NCBI RefSeq assembly: GCF_012489685.1
Contig: NC_080046.1
Coordinates: 61,680,195-61,744,194, forward strand
Reading direction: 5' to 3'
DNA: 64,000 nucleotides
Origin: Lotus japonicus
Lineage: Eukaryota > Streptophyta > Magnoliopsida > Fabales > Fabaceae
In this document: positions 45,262 through 56,473 of the stretch, piece after piece
How the letters are laid out: each line of letters starts with the position of its first letter
Numbering within the stretch: the first letter of the stretch is position 1
Position numbers and translations under genes: made by a program
The notes under the pieces: model-generated
What the model was told of the DNA's origin: nothing
What the model saw: the letters and a program-made list of their open reading frames with translations, nothing else
Databases searched by the model: none

Positions 45262-48200
45262 ATGAACATGCAGGAAGGGGTTGTATTGACCACAGCAATG
45301 CCCTCTTCTTCATCTTCATCTTCTTCTCCATCTCCATCTCCATCTTCATCTTCATCTTCTTCCTGTTGGAATCACAATCACAATAATCACCATCCCCCAA
45401 AACCCAAATCATCCTCCTCCTCATCTTCCTGGACCCACCATTGCAACAATCTCTGCAACTGCAAGCACGCCCCCTCCGCCACCTTAGACCTTCTCATCCT
45501 CCTCCTTGTCCTCTTCTCCGGCGCTTTCCTCCTCTCCTCCTATTTCTCCTACATCTTCAACTCCCTCTCGCTTCTCATCCCTTCTCTCCCTTCCCTCCTC
45601 CCTTACCTCATCTCCTTCTTCCTCTTCTTCGCCGCCTCCCTCGCCTTCTGCTGCGGCCCCCGATCCCGCCGCTGTGAGCGGCGGGGTTGCAAGGGGCTCA
45701 AGAAGGCTACCGAGTTCGATTTGCAGATTGAGAGGTTTGGCCCATCTGGGTCGTCGTCGTCGTCGTCGTCGGCGTCTGGGTTGGGTGAATTTGATAAGCT
45801 TCCATGGAAAGGTGGGAGTGAAGGGAACCCTGATTACGAGTGCCTGAGAATTGAGCTCAGAAAAATGGCTCCACCTAATGGCCGTGCCCTCTTGCTTTTC
45901 CGGGCTCCTTGTGGCTGCCCAGTTGCTAAGCTTGAAGCTCTTGGCCCCAAGAAGCCTAAGCGCCATAAGAGGTCTTTCTCTTTCACTCTCTATCTCATGC
46001 TTTTGGAGTTTGATTTTCATGTTTGTTTTGTGGGTTTTCAATTAGGAAATCTTAATTGGGTGAAATGGTGAATGATCTTTTAAGCATCTCATATAAAAAG
46101 TCAAATCTCAGGAAAATGTTGTGTTGCAGTTCTGGAACATGTTCTGTGTGGTTTAAGTTTGGATCAGTAGAATTTCAGGGTTGATGTGTTTATGTGTAGA
46201 TTCAGCTATCATAGATTTGTTATATTGTTTTGATTTAAGAAAATTACTGAATGAATGAAGGTTTCCTGATCTGTCCATTGGGCTGATCTAGCACGGCGCT
46301 AGTATGGGGTAGTGTTTTGGTTTGTGGATTGTCATTCTCTAGCAGCTGTTCCCTCTTTACTTGTTGGGGTATTGTTTTGGTGAATCCAGCTCATGTTTTC
46401 CACTACTGGTAGGCTAGGTTGTAGTTAGCTTTGCTGTTAATGTGATGCTTTCACAACCATTATTGAGCAATTACTTTTTTCTTGTAACGTTATCTCGTGG
46501 TTGGTTGTAAATTGTATTCTCAAAGTTATTCCTTCATCCAACTTTATTTAAATAATTTTGGCAAAGATAAGCTATTGGTTTGCATTATAAACTCTTCATT
46601 TGTTAGAATTTAGAATACCTGTGATTTTCTTATACTGAGAAAATTTGATGTGTCCAGAATATATTCTATTGTTATACATGGCCAATAAAAGCTTCCTTTC
46701 ATTCACGAGTAGAATATGTGATTTCCTATCATCTAATGTTTCAATGGTTATGCCTTTAGGGGTTTATTCAGGTTTCTTTCCCTTATACATACAATGCTCC
46801 AGGATACATTTATAGGAAGTATCTTTAGTTTTTAATTTTCATTTTTAAACTTCACTCTTTGATACTATTAGAGTATAAAGCAATTATGCTTTGCTATATA
46901 CATTGTAACTGTTAGTTACAAGCTGGTTAAGTTTGTTAGTCAGTTGAGTTTGTTATGAGTCAGTTACGGTTAGTTACTAACTATGGTTAGCCTAACTGTT
47001 AACTATAGTTAGTTTAGGTAGCTTGCTATGCAAGTCTCTCTCACAGTATAAATACTGAGATAAACTCTTGTAATCTTCACCTTTCAATGAATAATATTTT
47101 CAGTTCAATTCTCAGATTCAGTTTAGGTTTTCAACATGGTATCAAGAGCTCGGTTAGGTCCTTGATTTCTTTCTTCTTCTAGGTCCTTGATTTCTTCCTT
47201 TCTCTTTCGCCATGGCTGAAATTCCAGAGAATTCAGCCAATTCTGGAGCACAGAACAGTGTTTCCAATGCAAATTCAGCAAATCCAGGAGCACAGAACAG
47301 TGTTTCCAATAGCTTAGCACACAAAATCTCGATCAAGCTTGATGATACAAATTTTCGTTCCTGGCGCCAAATCGTTGAAGGCGTTGTTCGTTCTCATCGA
47401 TTGCAGCGTTTTCTATCGGATCCAGAGATTCCTCCTCGTTTTCTCTCAGAAGAAGATCGTGTGAGTGCGACTGAGAATCCTGCTTACACTGATTGGATTC
47501 AGCAAGATTCAGCGTTGTTTATTTGGCTTCTCTCGTCGCTCTCTGACTCTGTTCTTCCTACTGTGGTCAATTGCACGCAGTCCTGGGAAGTTTGGGCGCA
47601 AATCCTCGAGTTCTTCCATGCGCATTCTTATGCGCAGTCGACGCAGCTTCGTACTGAGTTACGAACCATCAACAAAGGCTCGAAGACTGTCAGTGAATAT
47701 CTCAAGCGCATCAAGACCATTGTCAATGCTTTGGTTTCGATTGGCGACCCTGTCAGTCATCGCGAGCATCTGGAGTCCATTTTCGATGGTCTTCCTGAGG
47801 AATTTTCCTCCGTCATGACTGTTGTTTACAATCGCGATGTTCCCTGCTCCGTTTCGCAAGTTGAAGGGATTCTCATCGCTCATGAAGCTCGTCTGGAGCG
47901 TGCGCGTTCGCGTCAGCTTGCTGCGACTCCAGCTTCTGCGCTTCTTACTCATGTTATCGCGTCGCCGGCGCCATCGACACCGTCGCCACCGTCATCGACT
48001 CCGGTGCAGACATCGTCGTCTCCGTCAGTGCATCTTACAACTGGATCTGGCTCAGGCACTGTGGATTCGTCATCTTCCTCACACGGCAATCGCTATGACG
48101 ATTCCAAGTTTGAGGATCGCAATCGTCAGAGCTATGACGATCATTCCTATGATGATCGGAATCGTGGTGGCTATGATAACCGTTCTGGTGGTCGCGGTGG

Positions 48201-51200
48201 TCGCGGAGGCAGAGGACGCGGCGGAGGCCGTAATGTTCAATGTCAGATCTGTAACAAATGGGGACATGATGCTAGTATCTGTTATCATCGAGGAAATGCA
48301 TCCTCTGGCACTGGTGGAAAGCAATCTACTGCTTCACCATATTCACCTTTTGCTATGTCAGCACAATTTGGTGCTGCTCTGCCTCAGATGATGATGCCTT
48401 CTTTCGGTTACCCTCCTTACTTTGGAATGTCTCAATTTCCATCTCAATTTGGGAATGTGCAGCAGTTTTCAGGTCCTGGTTCTATGTTTGGACAGTCATC
48501 TGCAATGCCTGGGTTTGGAGTACCTACTCATCAATATTCTGCTGCACAGTTTCATGGACATTCCAGGCCTGCTTTTCCTACTGGAAGACCACCTCAGGCT
48601 ATGCTTACTGCACTTCCAGCTTCTACCTCAGGGTCATCAACTTCTGGAGCTTCTGATCTGAGCAGTTGGTTTCCAGATTCTGGAGCTACACATCATGTGA
48701 CCAATGATGCTTCAGTGGTCAATGATAGTGTTTCATTGAATGGTAATGATCATGTTTACATGGGGAATGGCCAAGGTTTGCCAATTCACTCAGTTGGTTC
48801 AGCATCATTTTCTTCACCCTATAATGCTAAAACTAATTTTCTGCTTAAACATCTTCTTCTAGTTTCTTCTATAACCAAAAATCTTGTTAGTGTTAGCAAG
48901 TTTGCTAGGGACAATGGTGTTTTCTTTGAGTTTCACTCTACTTACTGTGTTGTGAAATGTCAGGACACTTCTGAAGTGCTTCTTCGAGGGACACTTGGAC
49001 CAGATGGCCTGTACTCCTTTGATAACATGCATGCTTCCAAATTCTTCAAGGGCTCTTCTTCGAGTGTCACTCCAGCTTCATCATTGTCTCCAGCTTCAGC
49101 CTTTTCTGTTTGTTTTCCTTCTACTATTTCTAATGTACCTAGCATAAATAACTCAGAATCTACCACTGTTGTGCCTACTACTTATGATCTTTGGCATGGT
49201 AGACTAGGTCATCCTCATCATGAGGCTTTACTTTCAGCTTTATCCATTTGTAATATACCAATACCTAATAAAGCAAAATTTTCTGTTTGCACTTCTTGCT
49301 GTTTGGCCAAGTCTCATAGGTTACCATCTTCTTCTTCTCTTACAACTTATACTTCTCCTTTGGAGCTTATATTTGCTGATTTGTGGGGTCCTGCGTCAGT
49401 AGAATCTTCTAGTGGTTACTCTTACTTTCTAACCTGTGTGGATGCCTTTACCCGTTTTACATGGATTTATCCCTTAAAAAGGAAATCAGAAACTTGTGGT
49501 GTCTTTATTCAGTTTCAGAAAATGGTTGAATTGCAGTTTAATCTTAGGATTAAATCTGTACAAACTGATAATGGTACAGAATTCAAACCTCTTTCCACTC
49601 ATTTTGCTTCTCTAGGTGTTGTTCATAGGCACACTTGTCCTCATACACATCACCAAAATGGGAGTGTAGAGAGGAAACATAGACATATCATTGAAACTGG
49701 TTTGTCCTTACTTGCTGCTGCTAATATGCCTTCTCAGTATTGGGATCATGCCTTTCTAACTGCAACTTTTCTCATTAATAGACTTCCTACCTCAGTTCTA
49801 GGCAATGTTAGTCCTTATTTTCTTTTATACAAAACTCATCCAGATTATAAGTTTCTTAAAGTCTTTGGAAGTGCATGCTATCCTTTTCTAAGGCCTTACA
49901 ATCAGTCCAAGTTGTCCCTCAGATCCAAAGAGTGTCTCTTCTTGGGTTATGCTTCCTCACACAACGGGTATAAGTGTCTTGATGCAGAAGGTAGAATCTT
50001 TGTTTCCAAGGATGTACTCTTTAATGAGTTCAGGTTTCCTTTCCCTACTATGTTTCCTTCATCACCTGGTCCTGTTTTGCATTCTCATGGCATTTCTTCT
50101 ATAATTCCACATACTCAGTCACCTTCTCCTATGATACATACTCCACCTCAGATCTTACCTTCTCCTTCTGCCTCTCCTGGCCAAGTCCCTTCCCCTTTGC
50201 CAGTTCACTTTACTCTCTATAGGTCCATTGTTGGGGCCTTGCAATATGCCACATTGACCAGACCAGAAATTAGTTTTTCAGTAAACAAGGTGTGTCAGTT
50301 TCTCAGTCAGCCTTTAGAGGAGCACTGGAAAGCTGTCAAAAGGATTCTCAGGTATCTCAAAGCTACAAGTCATCATGGTCTACTGATCAAGCCTTGCTCT
50401 CTCACAAAGCCAGTGTCCCTTGTTGCTTTTTGTGATGCTGACTGGGGGTCAGATCCTGATGATAGGAGGTCAACTTCTGGCTCTTGTGTATTTTTTGGTC
50501 CAAATCTAGTATCTTGGTGCTCTAAGAAACAGACCCTGGTTGCAAGATCTAGTACTGAAGCTGAATACAGGAGTCTGGCCAACACTTCTGCAGAACTTCT
50601 ATGGGTTCAGTCTCTTCTCCAGGAGCTACACATTCCCTTCCAAACTCCAAAAATTTACTGTGATAACATGGGTGCAGTGGCTCTAACCCATAATCCTGTT
50701 TTGCACACTCGGACTAAGCATATGGAATTAGATATTTTCTTTGTTAGAGAGAAGGTTCTCAACAAGTCACTGTTTGTGACTCACATTCCTTCAGTTGATC
50801 AGCTAGCAGACATTTTTACAAAGCCTCTTTCTCCTACTCGGTTTGAAGCCTTAAGGGACAAACTCAATGTGTTTGAGAAATTTCTTTCTCAACCACCTTG
50901 AGTTTGAGGGGGTCTATTAGAGTATAAAGCAATTATGCTTTGCTATATACATTGTAACTGTTAGTTACAAGCTGGTTAAGTTTGTTAGTCAGTTGAGTTT
51001 GTTATGAGTCAGTTACGGTTAGTTACTAACTATGGTTAGCCTAACTGTTAACTATAGTTAGTTTAGGTAGCTTGCTATGCAAGTCTCTCTCACAGTATAA
51101 ATACTGAGATAAACTCTTGTAATCTTCACCTTTCAATGAATAATATTTTCAGTTCAATTCTCAGATTCAGTTTAGGTTTTCAACAGATACACCTCTTACA

Positions 51201-54166
51201 CAATTAACCAACAAAGTCACGGTAGCTAAAAAAGACACAATACATTGATCTTTTTCAATTGAAAACAATGTGTTTTAGTATTGACTCCTGAACTGCTTCT
51301 ACTCTTTGCACACACTTGCATAGCACAGAAAAATGGTAAAGGACAACTATGGCTTGCTGGTTTCGTTGTCCTCGCACATGTCTGCTCTCATGCTCTTGCC
51401 GTATTTATTATCTGGGCTTCATAGCTGCTCAAACTTTGATTTTATGCACCTTCTGTGAATTTAGGATGTCTATTAGAAATCTATAGCAGAGACAAAATAT
51501 GGGAGAGTGAGAATGGGGGGTTTTGGTATGAACTGACTATTTTGTCTATCGATTATCTGAACATGTACCCAGAGTATTTATAGAGAAGCAGTTGGCTAAC
51601 GGAACTCAAGAGTAGTTGCTTGCAACTTCCTATCAGAAATGTAGCTACTCCCTAACTGATACAGATGTCGGAAATCAGCTAAGATTATAGCTACCTATTC
51701 ACTACTTGACACAATACATACATACTCCAAAATGTCGCTGGCAGTCATCTTCGTGCGCTAATCTTTCGTGTTGAAACTGGAAGTTTCAGTATATTCCTGA
51801 CTACGTTATGTTTTCAGAACAAGATTATAAGCTTGTAATCTAAAATTTTCATGAAGTTTCAAATCTATTACAGATGTGAAAAATAAATCCTGTAGGATTT
51901 TTGAAAGCTAGAATAGCATGCATTGCAAGTGTTACTGAAATTGGCTAGAATAGCATGCATTACTGATTTCAGTTCTGAATCATGATCCAAGTACACTTGT
52001 TCTAATTGCAACTTGGTTTGAATGTCTGTTTTTTTGGCTCCTCTCGTTGTTCAGACTGCAATTTCTTTGTCCCTGGTCTGTGGCCCAATCTCGGGTGTCT
52101 ATTTCGTCTCTGGTTTATGCTTGCCTTTACTAAAGTTGGGTATTAATCTAATTCCAGATATGCATAATAGGATGAGGTTCCTGTTGTTACAGGTGAAGGG
52201 AACAAAAGCTGGGTTTTAGTTTGAAAATACACAGAATGAAAGTTTTTTGTGGTGGTATAGATGGGTTGCTTGAGGTAGAAAGGGGCTAGTTCTGAAAAAG
52301 TCTATATAAAAAAATCCAATCAACATGCTTTAACAATTGTCCATAATTTTCTCAAAATATATTCTGCCTAATTATAGTTCATTTGAACATACTACAGAAA
52401 CTAAACCATGATCACGGTAATTGCAAAAACGCTTCAATTATAATTTGGCTCCAAGGTATAAATTATACACCACTTATTGTGTGGTTTGTTTGATCGAGCT
52501 CACTTAGTGGGAAAAAGCTTTTGTTGTTCTTATTATTGTTTTTGTTGTTCTTGTTGTTGTATTGTGTGGTTTGCTTTTTCTCTTTAAAACTAGAAATATT
52601 GATATTTGTATGGTAATTTAGTTAACCTATTAGTTTATACATTTATTTTCAAGATGTCAGGACCTTATGTTCCTCAGTTTGATCTTACAATTCAATATTT
52701 GGTGAACCTTGACCTGTCAGAGGAAAGATTGTAATTATGATGAAAATAATGATATGAGCATGTAGAAGTAGTGGCATACTTGCCTTTTGATTCCCCTGGA
52801 TTCCATTAAGAAAAGTTACCAGGAGGGTTTCTACTTTAGCATGAATGTTAAAGTCAATAACGTTCTTTATTTGTTATATTATTCACCTTAAGTTTACAGA
52901 AAAGTTATTACAGAATAGAAGCTAGCTTAATTTTTGTTTGTTCTTTTGGGATAAAAATTGTCAATATCTAACTTCATATATCCCTAGATTTGCTAATTTA
53001 GCTTTTAGCTGATTAAAATTTTGTTGGATAGTGCGTCATTTGGGTACGTAGAATAGTATGGCTTTTGGCTGTGAGCATTTTGCATATGGGTCTTATCTCT
53101 GTCATCAAGGTCTTATCACTACTTTGGCTTCCTGTGGGCCTATTCTTGTCGTCGCCTATAATACTTCCCTGGGTTGAAAATATTCTTGTACCTTCAAACA
53201 TGACCAGCTTTTCTGGAATTATGAGGTGACTGTCTCCCCATGTTGAATGTTTTATTTTATATCTTTTCACTCATTAAAATTAATGGTGTCAACAGATACT
53301 GTGAATTTGAGCGTAGGCACTAAACGTAATTTGCTTTAAACAGAAGCATGAATTCTCGAACGTGTTTTCCTTGTTCAACCAGTTTATAACTTCAAATCGG
53401 TGTTTATGAATCATTTTTTGTCTGAGACCCTCAGTATCCAGACTTATTTCATGACTAGTTTGAGTAGAGCATGTTAATCCACTTAAGGGGATAAAGTTCT
53501 CTTGATGCCTTTTTTTGTTTCCAATTCATAAGGTTCAAGACTTCAAGTATGAAATTTTGCTGAAGATTAAACAAACTCTTTCCTTCTCATACCATTACGC
53601 AGTAGTATTAGGTGTTTTATGAATCCATTAATAGCTTGCTCGGTTATGCGGTCGGAAGCCCTATAAGCACTTGTAAGGAGAAGGAACAAAGTGCAGCTTC
53701 TGGTTTTATTGTGTTTTGGATTGTGTACTGATAGTCATTCAAACATGCTATAAAGCATATGATAGTTTAACTTTTCATCCTTTTCTGCTTATGTAAATGA
53801 GTGTTCTACTGTCACCTACACGTCACCTCAGTCTTTTTTTCAGGGTGTTTGACTGTGAACTATGTTCTGGAACTGTTATATGGTGTTATATTTTTTCTCC
53901 TAAACTTTCCTGTCATCCCACAAAATGTTTAGTCCAAAGTTGTGGGCATCGTCTACTTGAAAAAGAATTACATGAGCTCGGGGTGATCTGTTTCAGAAAC
54001 TATTGTCTATCCATTTATTCAAATTTATTGAATACTTTAAGTTTTGCTGCTTTCACTTTAATAAATTTTCTGTGTGTGTGAATTGTAACTCTAAACCTCT
54101 GATTTTAATGCTTTGAGCAGGTCCTTGCCCAATGCTACTCTTAATGGAGGAGGAGATCATCGTTGA
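45262..54166 (+). CDS. At5g19025-like membrane protein ('ribosomal L34e superfamily'), 2 exons
   Basis: Exon 1 is 45262-45971 and exon 2 is 54121-54166, giving 756 nt (251 aa). Exon 1 has Ser-rich and His/Asn-rich low complexity, a Cys patch (CNNLCNCKHAP), two hydrophobic segments (about residues 75-130, LDLLILLLVLFSGAFLL onward), a CCGPRSRRCERRGCKGLKKA block and the family signature YECLRIELRKMAPPNGRALL, CGCPVAKLEALGPKKPKRHK. Exon 2 supplies SLPNATLNGGGDHR, which matches the usual end of this family. The phase fits and it follows a clean TTTGAGCAG acceptor. The family name is a database label and a ribosomal role is not supported. The 8149-bp intron contains a complete copia insertion. Start choice: the ATG at 45262, with 45268 also possible. 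Without splicing the ORF would run on to 46071 with unrelated residues. Confidence 0.85.
46866..47136 (+). repeat. 5' LTR
   Basis: 271 bp with a TATAAATAC promoter-like box near 47047 and a CAATGAATAATATTTTCAG segment after it. Identical by eye to the 3' LTR. Confidence 0.93.
47212..50901 (+). CDS. RT-less copia polyprotein (gag-protease-integrase-RNase H), 1229 aa
   Basis: The continuous ORF has domains in order. Gag is at about residues 35-260 (KLDDTNFRSWRQIVEG; VSEYLKRIKTIVNAL). The CCHC knuckle is at ~344 (CQICNKWGHDASIC). The aspartic protease active site is at ~489 (DSGATHHVT). The integrase zinc region is at ~661 (LWHGRLGHPHHEAL, then CTSCCLAKSH) and the integrase core is at ~720-812 (FADLWGP, TDNGTEF, HHQNGSVERKHRH). 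After the integrase tail (GYASSHNGYKCLD) and a Pro/Ser-rich linker, it jumps directly to FTLYRSIVGALQYATLTRPE and RNase H (FCDADWGSDPDDRRSTSG; SSTEAEYRSLANTSAE). The whole RT catalytic region, including the YVDD box that the copia fragment at 40.4-41.9 kb does have, is missing without frame loss, near residue 1000. All other copia functions appear intact. Confidence 0.92.
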   Translation: MAEIPENSANSGAQNSVSNANSANPGAQNSVSNSLAHKISIKLDDTNFRSWRQIVEGVVRSHRLQRFLSDPEIPPRFLSEEDRVSATENPAYTDWIQQDSALFIWLLSSLSDSVLPTVVNCTQSWEVWAQILEFFHAHSYAQSTQLRTELRTINKGSKTVSEYLKRIKTIVNALVSIGDPVSHREHLESIFDGLPEEFSSVMTVVYNRDVPCSVSQVEGILIAHEARLERARSRQLAATPASALLTHVIASPAPSTPSPPSSTPVQTSSSPSVHLTTGSGSGTVDSSSSSHGNRYDDSKFEDRNRQSYDDHSYDDRNRGGYDNRSGGRGGRGGRGRGGGRNVQCQICNKWGHDASICYHRGNASSGTGGKQSTASPYSPFAMSAQFGAALPQMMMPSFGYPPYFGMSQFPSQFGNVQQFSGPGSMFGQSSAMPGFGVPTHQYSAAQFHGHSRPAFPTGRPPQAMLTALPASTSGSSTSGASDLSSWFPDSGATHHVTNDASVVNDSVSLNGNDHVYMGNGQGLPIHSVGSASFSSPYNAKTNFLLKHLLLVSSITKNLVSVSKFARDNGVFFEFHSTYCVVKCQDTSEVLLRGTLGPDGLYSFDNMHASKFFKGSSSSVTPASSLSPASAFSVCFPSTISNVPSINNSESTTVVPTTYDLWHGRLGHPHHEALLSALSICNIPIPNKAKFSVCTSCCLAKSHRLPSSSSLTTYTSPLELIFADLWGPASVESSSGYSYFLTCVDAFTRFTWIYPLKRKSETCGVFIQFQKMVELQFNLRIKSVQTDNGTEFKPLSTHFASLGVVHRHTCPHTHHQNGSVERKHRHIIETGLSLLAAANMPSQYWDHAFLTATFLINRLPTSVLGNVSPYFLLYKTHPDYKFLKVFGSACYPFLRPYNQSKLSLRSKECLFLGYASSHNGYKCLDAEGRIFVSKDVLFNEFRFPFPTMFPSSPGPVLHSHGISSIIPHTQSPSPMIHTPPQILPSPSASPGQVPSPLPVHFTLYRSIVGALQYATLTRPEISFSVNKVCQFLSQPLEEHWKAVKRILRYLKATSHHGLLIKPCSLTKPVSLVAFCDADWGSDPDDRRSTSGSCVFFGPNLVSWCSKKQTLVARSSTEAEYRSLANTSAELLWVQSLLQELHIPFQTPKIYCDNMGAVALTHNPVLHTRTKHMELDIFFVREKVLNKSLFVTHIPSVDQLADIFTKPLSPTRFEALRDKLNVFEKFLSQPP
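50915..51185 (+). repeat. 3' LTR
   Basis: 271 bp, follows the polypurine tract, and appears identical to the 5' LTR. Confidence 0.93.
51469..51745 (-). repeat. Possible solo LTR in the same intron
   Basis: Read on the minus strand, the block has TATAAATACTCTGGG in a promoter-like position and ends TTCTAATAGACA, reminiscent of LTR ends. No target duplication was confirmed and the left and right limits are estimates. Confidence 0.3.
52020..54166 (+). repeat. Segmental duplication, copy A (intron 3' part and last exon of the L34e-like gene)
   Basis: From GGCTCCTCTCGTTGTTCAGA (52035) onward the sequence matches 62105-64000 in the same order and orientation, with scattered substitutions and small indels; the offset grows from about 9996 to 10036. 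Long stretches agree exactly, for example ATTAATAGCTTGCTCGGTTA. Copy A contains the last exon of the L34e-like gene. Confidence 0.92.
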
Positions 54167-55318
54167 TTAAACCCGATGTTTTCACTGCTATTGGCATCTC
54201 ATTATCATTATGACTCTCATGGTTCTCCATTTACTGGAAAACTTTTTATCAGAACCATTTTTATGAGAAAGAAAATAGCAATCTGGTGTTAACAGAGTCC
54301 TTCTTTTATCTGCTCTATCTTTGAGTCTCTCTATAAACTTTTGAAGGATCGTACATAAATATTAACTGCAATAAACATGTGATTCATCATTGATCCATTT
54401 CATTAGTCGTAGATTTGCTAAAAAATGCCAAGTTCATTGCCTTTTAAATTATTTCTTCTAATTCCTTAGAATATATAAGAATTCTAGATTGAAATTCAAG
54501 ATAAGTGATTGATGGACGAGTTCATGGTGTGAATAATGTGATAGTACGCGAGTGCCATGCACTACTGCATCTCTCGTGTTGGTTGCTTCTAATTTCTATG
54601 AACCTTTTTCCTCTGCAAGAATCTAATTATGTTTCTGTTTACTTATTTCATTTTTTTACAATGTATGCATATTAAACACCAAATAAATAGAAAAAAGTTC
54701 ATCTAAACTATTTGATATTAGAGAAGTAAATATATACTTATTCTTGATATCAATAAAGTACGTTTCTCACTAAATTTAAGTGTGCAAATACATTTTTATT
54801 TGCTAGCTTTAGAGGAATTTTGTCTTTAATAAATAACAAAGATAAATTCTTATTTTTCCCCCATAAAAAACTGTCTTAAAACAATTTCTACATGTAAGGC
54901 ATAGATAACTATGGGACTAATCGTTGGGTTGAGTGTGGTGGTAGATAAAGTACCATAAATAGCCAAGTTCGTCCCTGAAAGTGTCCACCGCCTTCAACTT
55001 CGTCCCTAAACTTCTAAAATGACGCCCGTGGTCCTTGGAAGTGGCAAATCTCCCTCATTGATGGTCCTTCGTTAAAAAAAAGTAACTTCCGTTAACGGAA
55101 GTGTGACATGGATTTTCTTTTTTTATAAATCCATAGCTGATGTGGAATGTTAACGTTGTGGATGTTTGGGAAGGGTTCAATTTAGTCCTTCCAGCCCTTT
55201 ATATGATGATGAACCCTAAAATCTCAAATTCCCCTAATTCGCATAACCCTAACCTTCCAAGCTTCCTTCGTCATTTCCTCTGAATTCTCCTTCCCTCTCT
55301 GTCGCAATTGAACACACA

Positions 55319-55911
55319 ATGAGTGGGAGCTCCAAGTCGCGGATTCAACCGAACAATTGCAGGAATTACAGTGCTTCTTCATCCTCTCGTGTGCATGCTG
55401 TTGTTCCCCACTGCAAATGTGGTCAAGAGGCTGTGGTTAGGGTCTCGAGGACTGATTTGAACCCAGGAAAAGCTTTCTATAGTTGCTATTTACCTAAGGT
55501 TAGTAACTCTTGTTTCCAAAGTTTGTTCTTGAATATGGACCTAGAAGCTTCATTTTGTAACTTTGTTGTGTTTGTTTGCAGGGTCATGTGTCCAATTGTA
55601 ATTTTTTTCGTTGGGTTGAAGAAGAAGGTGAAGTGGTTTCAAATGGGCAGAACCCTAACAACAATGATGAAGAAGTGAGGCTGTTGAAGGAAATTTTGTT
55701 GCAGAATCAGACCTTGTTGCAGGAGGTAGTGATGATGAAGGAGATTATGCAGAAGAAGAATGAGTTTTTGGTTGAAGAGATTAGGATCATGAAGGGAATT
55801 ATGCTGAAGAACAATGACACTCATATGCAACAAATTCACTTCATGAAATCATGTGTGATATTCATGGGATTTGCTGTGTTGTTTATGGTGTTTTTGAAAC
55901 TGTTTGTGTAG
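55319..55911 (+). CDS. GRF zinc-finger protein with coiled coil and C-terminal membrane segment
   Basis: Exons 55319-55498 and 55582-55911 give 510 nt (169 aa) with a phase-0 GT-AG intron. The zinc finger spans the splice: HCKCGQEAVVRVSRTD, KAFYSCYLPK, then SNCNFFRWVEEE, matching the GRF pattern C-x-C-G...F-x-x-C...C-x-F-F-x-W. Residues ~85-145 are a heptad-like coiled coil (EVRLLKEILLQNQTLLQEVV and following). The last ~20 residues (SCVIFMGFAVLFMVFLKLFV) form a membrane tail. The promoter is probably in the left TIR about 170 bp upstream. Its place opposite a MULE transposase gene parallels the two-gene layout of MuDR, but GRF proteins are not homologous to MURB as far as I know. A role in transposition is inference; a host-derived capture is the alternative. 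Confidence 0.85.
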
Positions 55912-56473
55912 AATGAGTGAACCTAGGGGAGAGGGGGGGAGGGAAGCAGTTTGTAATCATGTATTGTTTTTCTGTATTAGTCTATTGAACTCTATCAATG
56001 AATTTAAATTTCTATCACAGTATACCAATGAATTTTAATTTCTCAGCATACATAAACAACCTGCTTATAACATAAATTTTGCAACATACACAAAGAACCT
56101 GCTCAACATACATAAACAACCTACTTATAACAAAATTTTTGCAACATACATAAACAACCTGCTCAACATACATAAACAACTTGTTTATAACATAACAAGA
56201 CAACTTGTTTATAACATAAACAAAAGGGCTACTAGGCCTTTCATGCAAGATAACTTAACTGGCCACATAACCATAATAAGTAGCTACATAAACAGACAGG
56301 ATCCCAAGAAATAACAACTTTCCACCATCATACTAATGATGGGGATACCATAGAGCATTATCAAAGTTAAACAACACGTTTGAGACATTATTAAAAAAAG
56401 TACAACTTTCCACCATCATACTAAGGATGAGGATATCAAAAAGTAATATATTAATGAAACCTAAGCATCTTCA

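Larger units (their letters stand above)
46866..51185 (+). mobile_element. Copia LTR retrotransposon lacking reverse transcriptase (4.3 kb)
   Basis: The target duplication is GATAC (46861-46865 and 51186-51190). The LTRs are 46866-47136 and 50915-51185, each 271 bp; reading them side by side I see no difference. The ends are TATTAGAG...TTTTCAACA, so the usual TG start is TA here. The primer-binding site TGGTATCAAGAGCTC (47137-47151) abuts the 5' LTR and resembles the initiator-Met tRNA site. The polypurine tract GAGTTTGAGGGGGTC precedes the 3' LTR. It sits in the same orientation as the host gene, inside its intron. The single ORF lacks RT, so mobilisation needed RT in trans. Confidence 0.93.

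Noticed and set aside
45441..46045. Overlapping ORFs in other frames of exon 1 of the L34e-like gene (+ and -)
   Set aside because: They are shadows of a GC-rich, Ser-rich exon; only frame 45262-45971 shows the conserved family motif.
47465..49402. Alternative-frame ORFs of 60-189 aa within the copia gag-pol
   Set aside because: They overlap the 1229-aa polyprotein and have no domain content of their own.
46866..51185. Autonomous copia element
   Set aside because: No RT catalytic motifs occur between the integrase tail and RNase H, although the rest of the frame is open.
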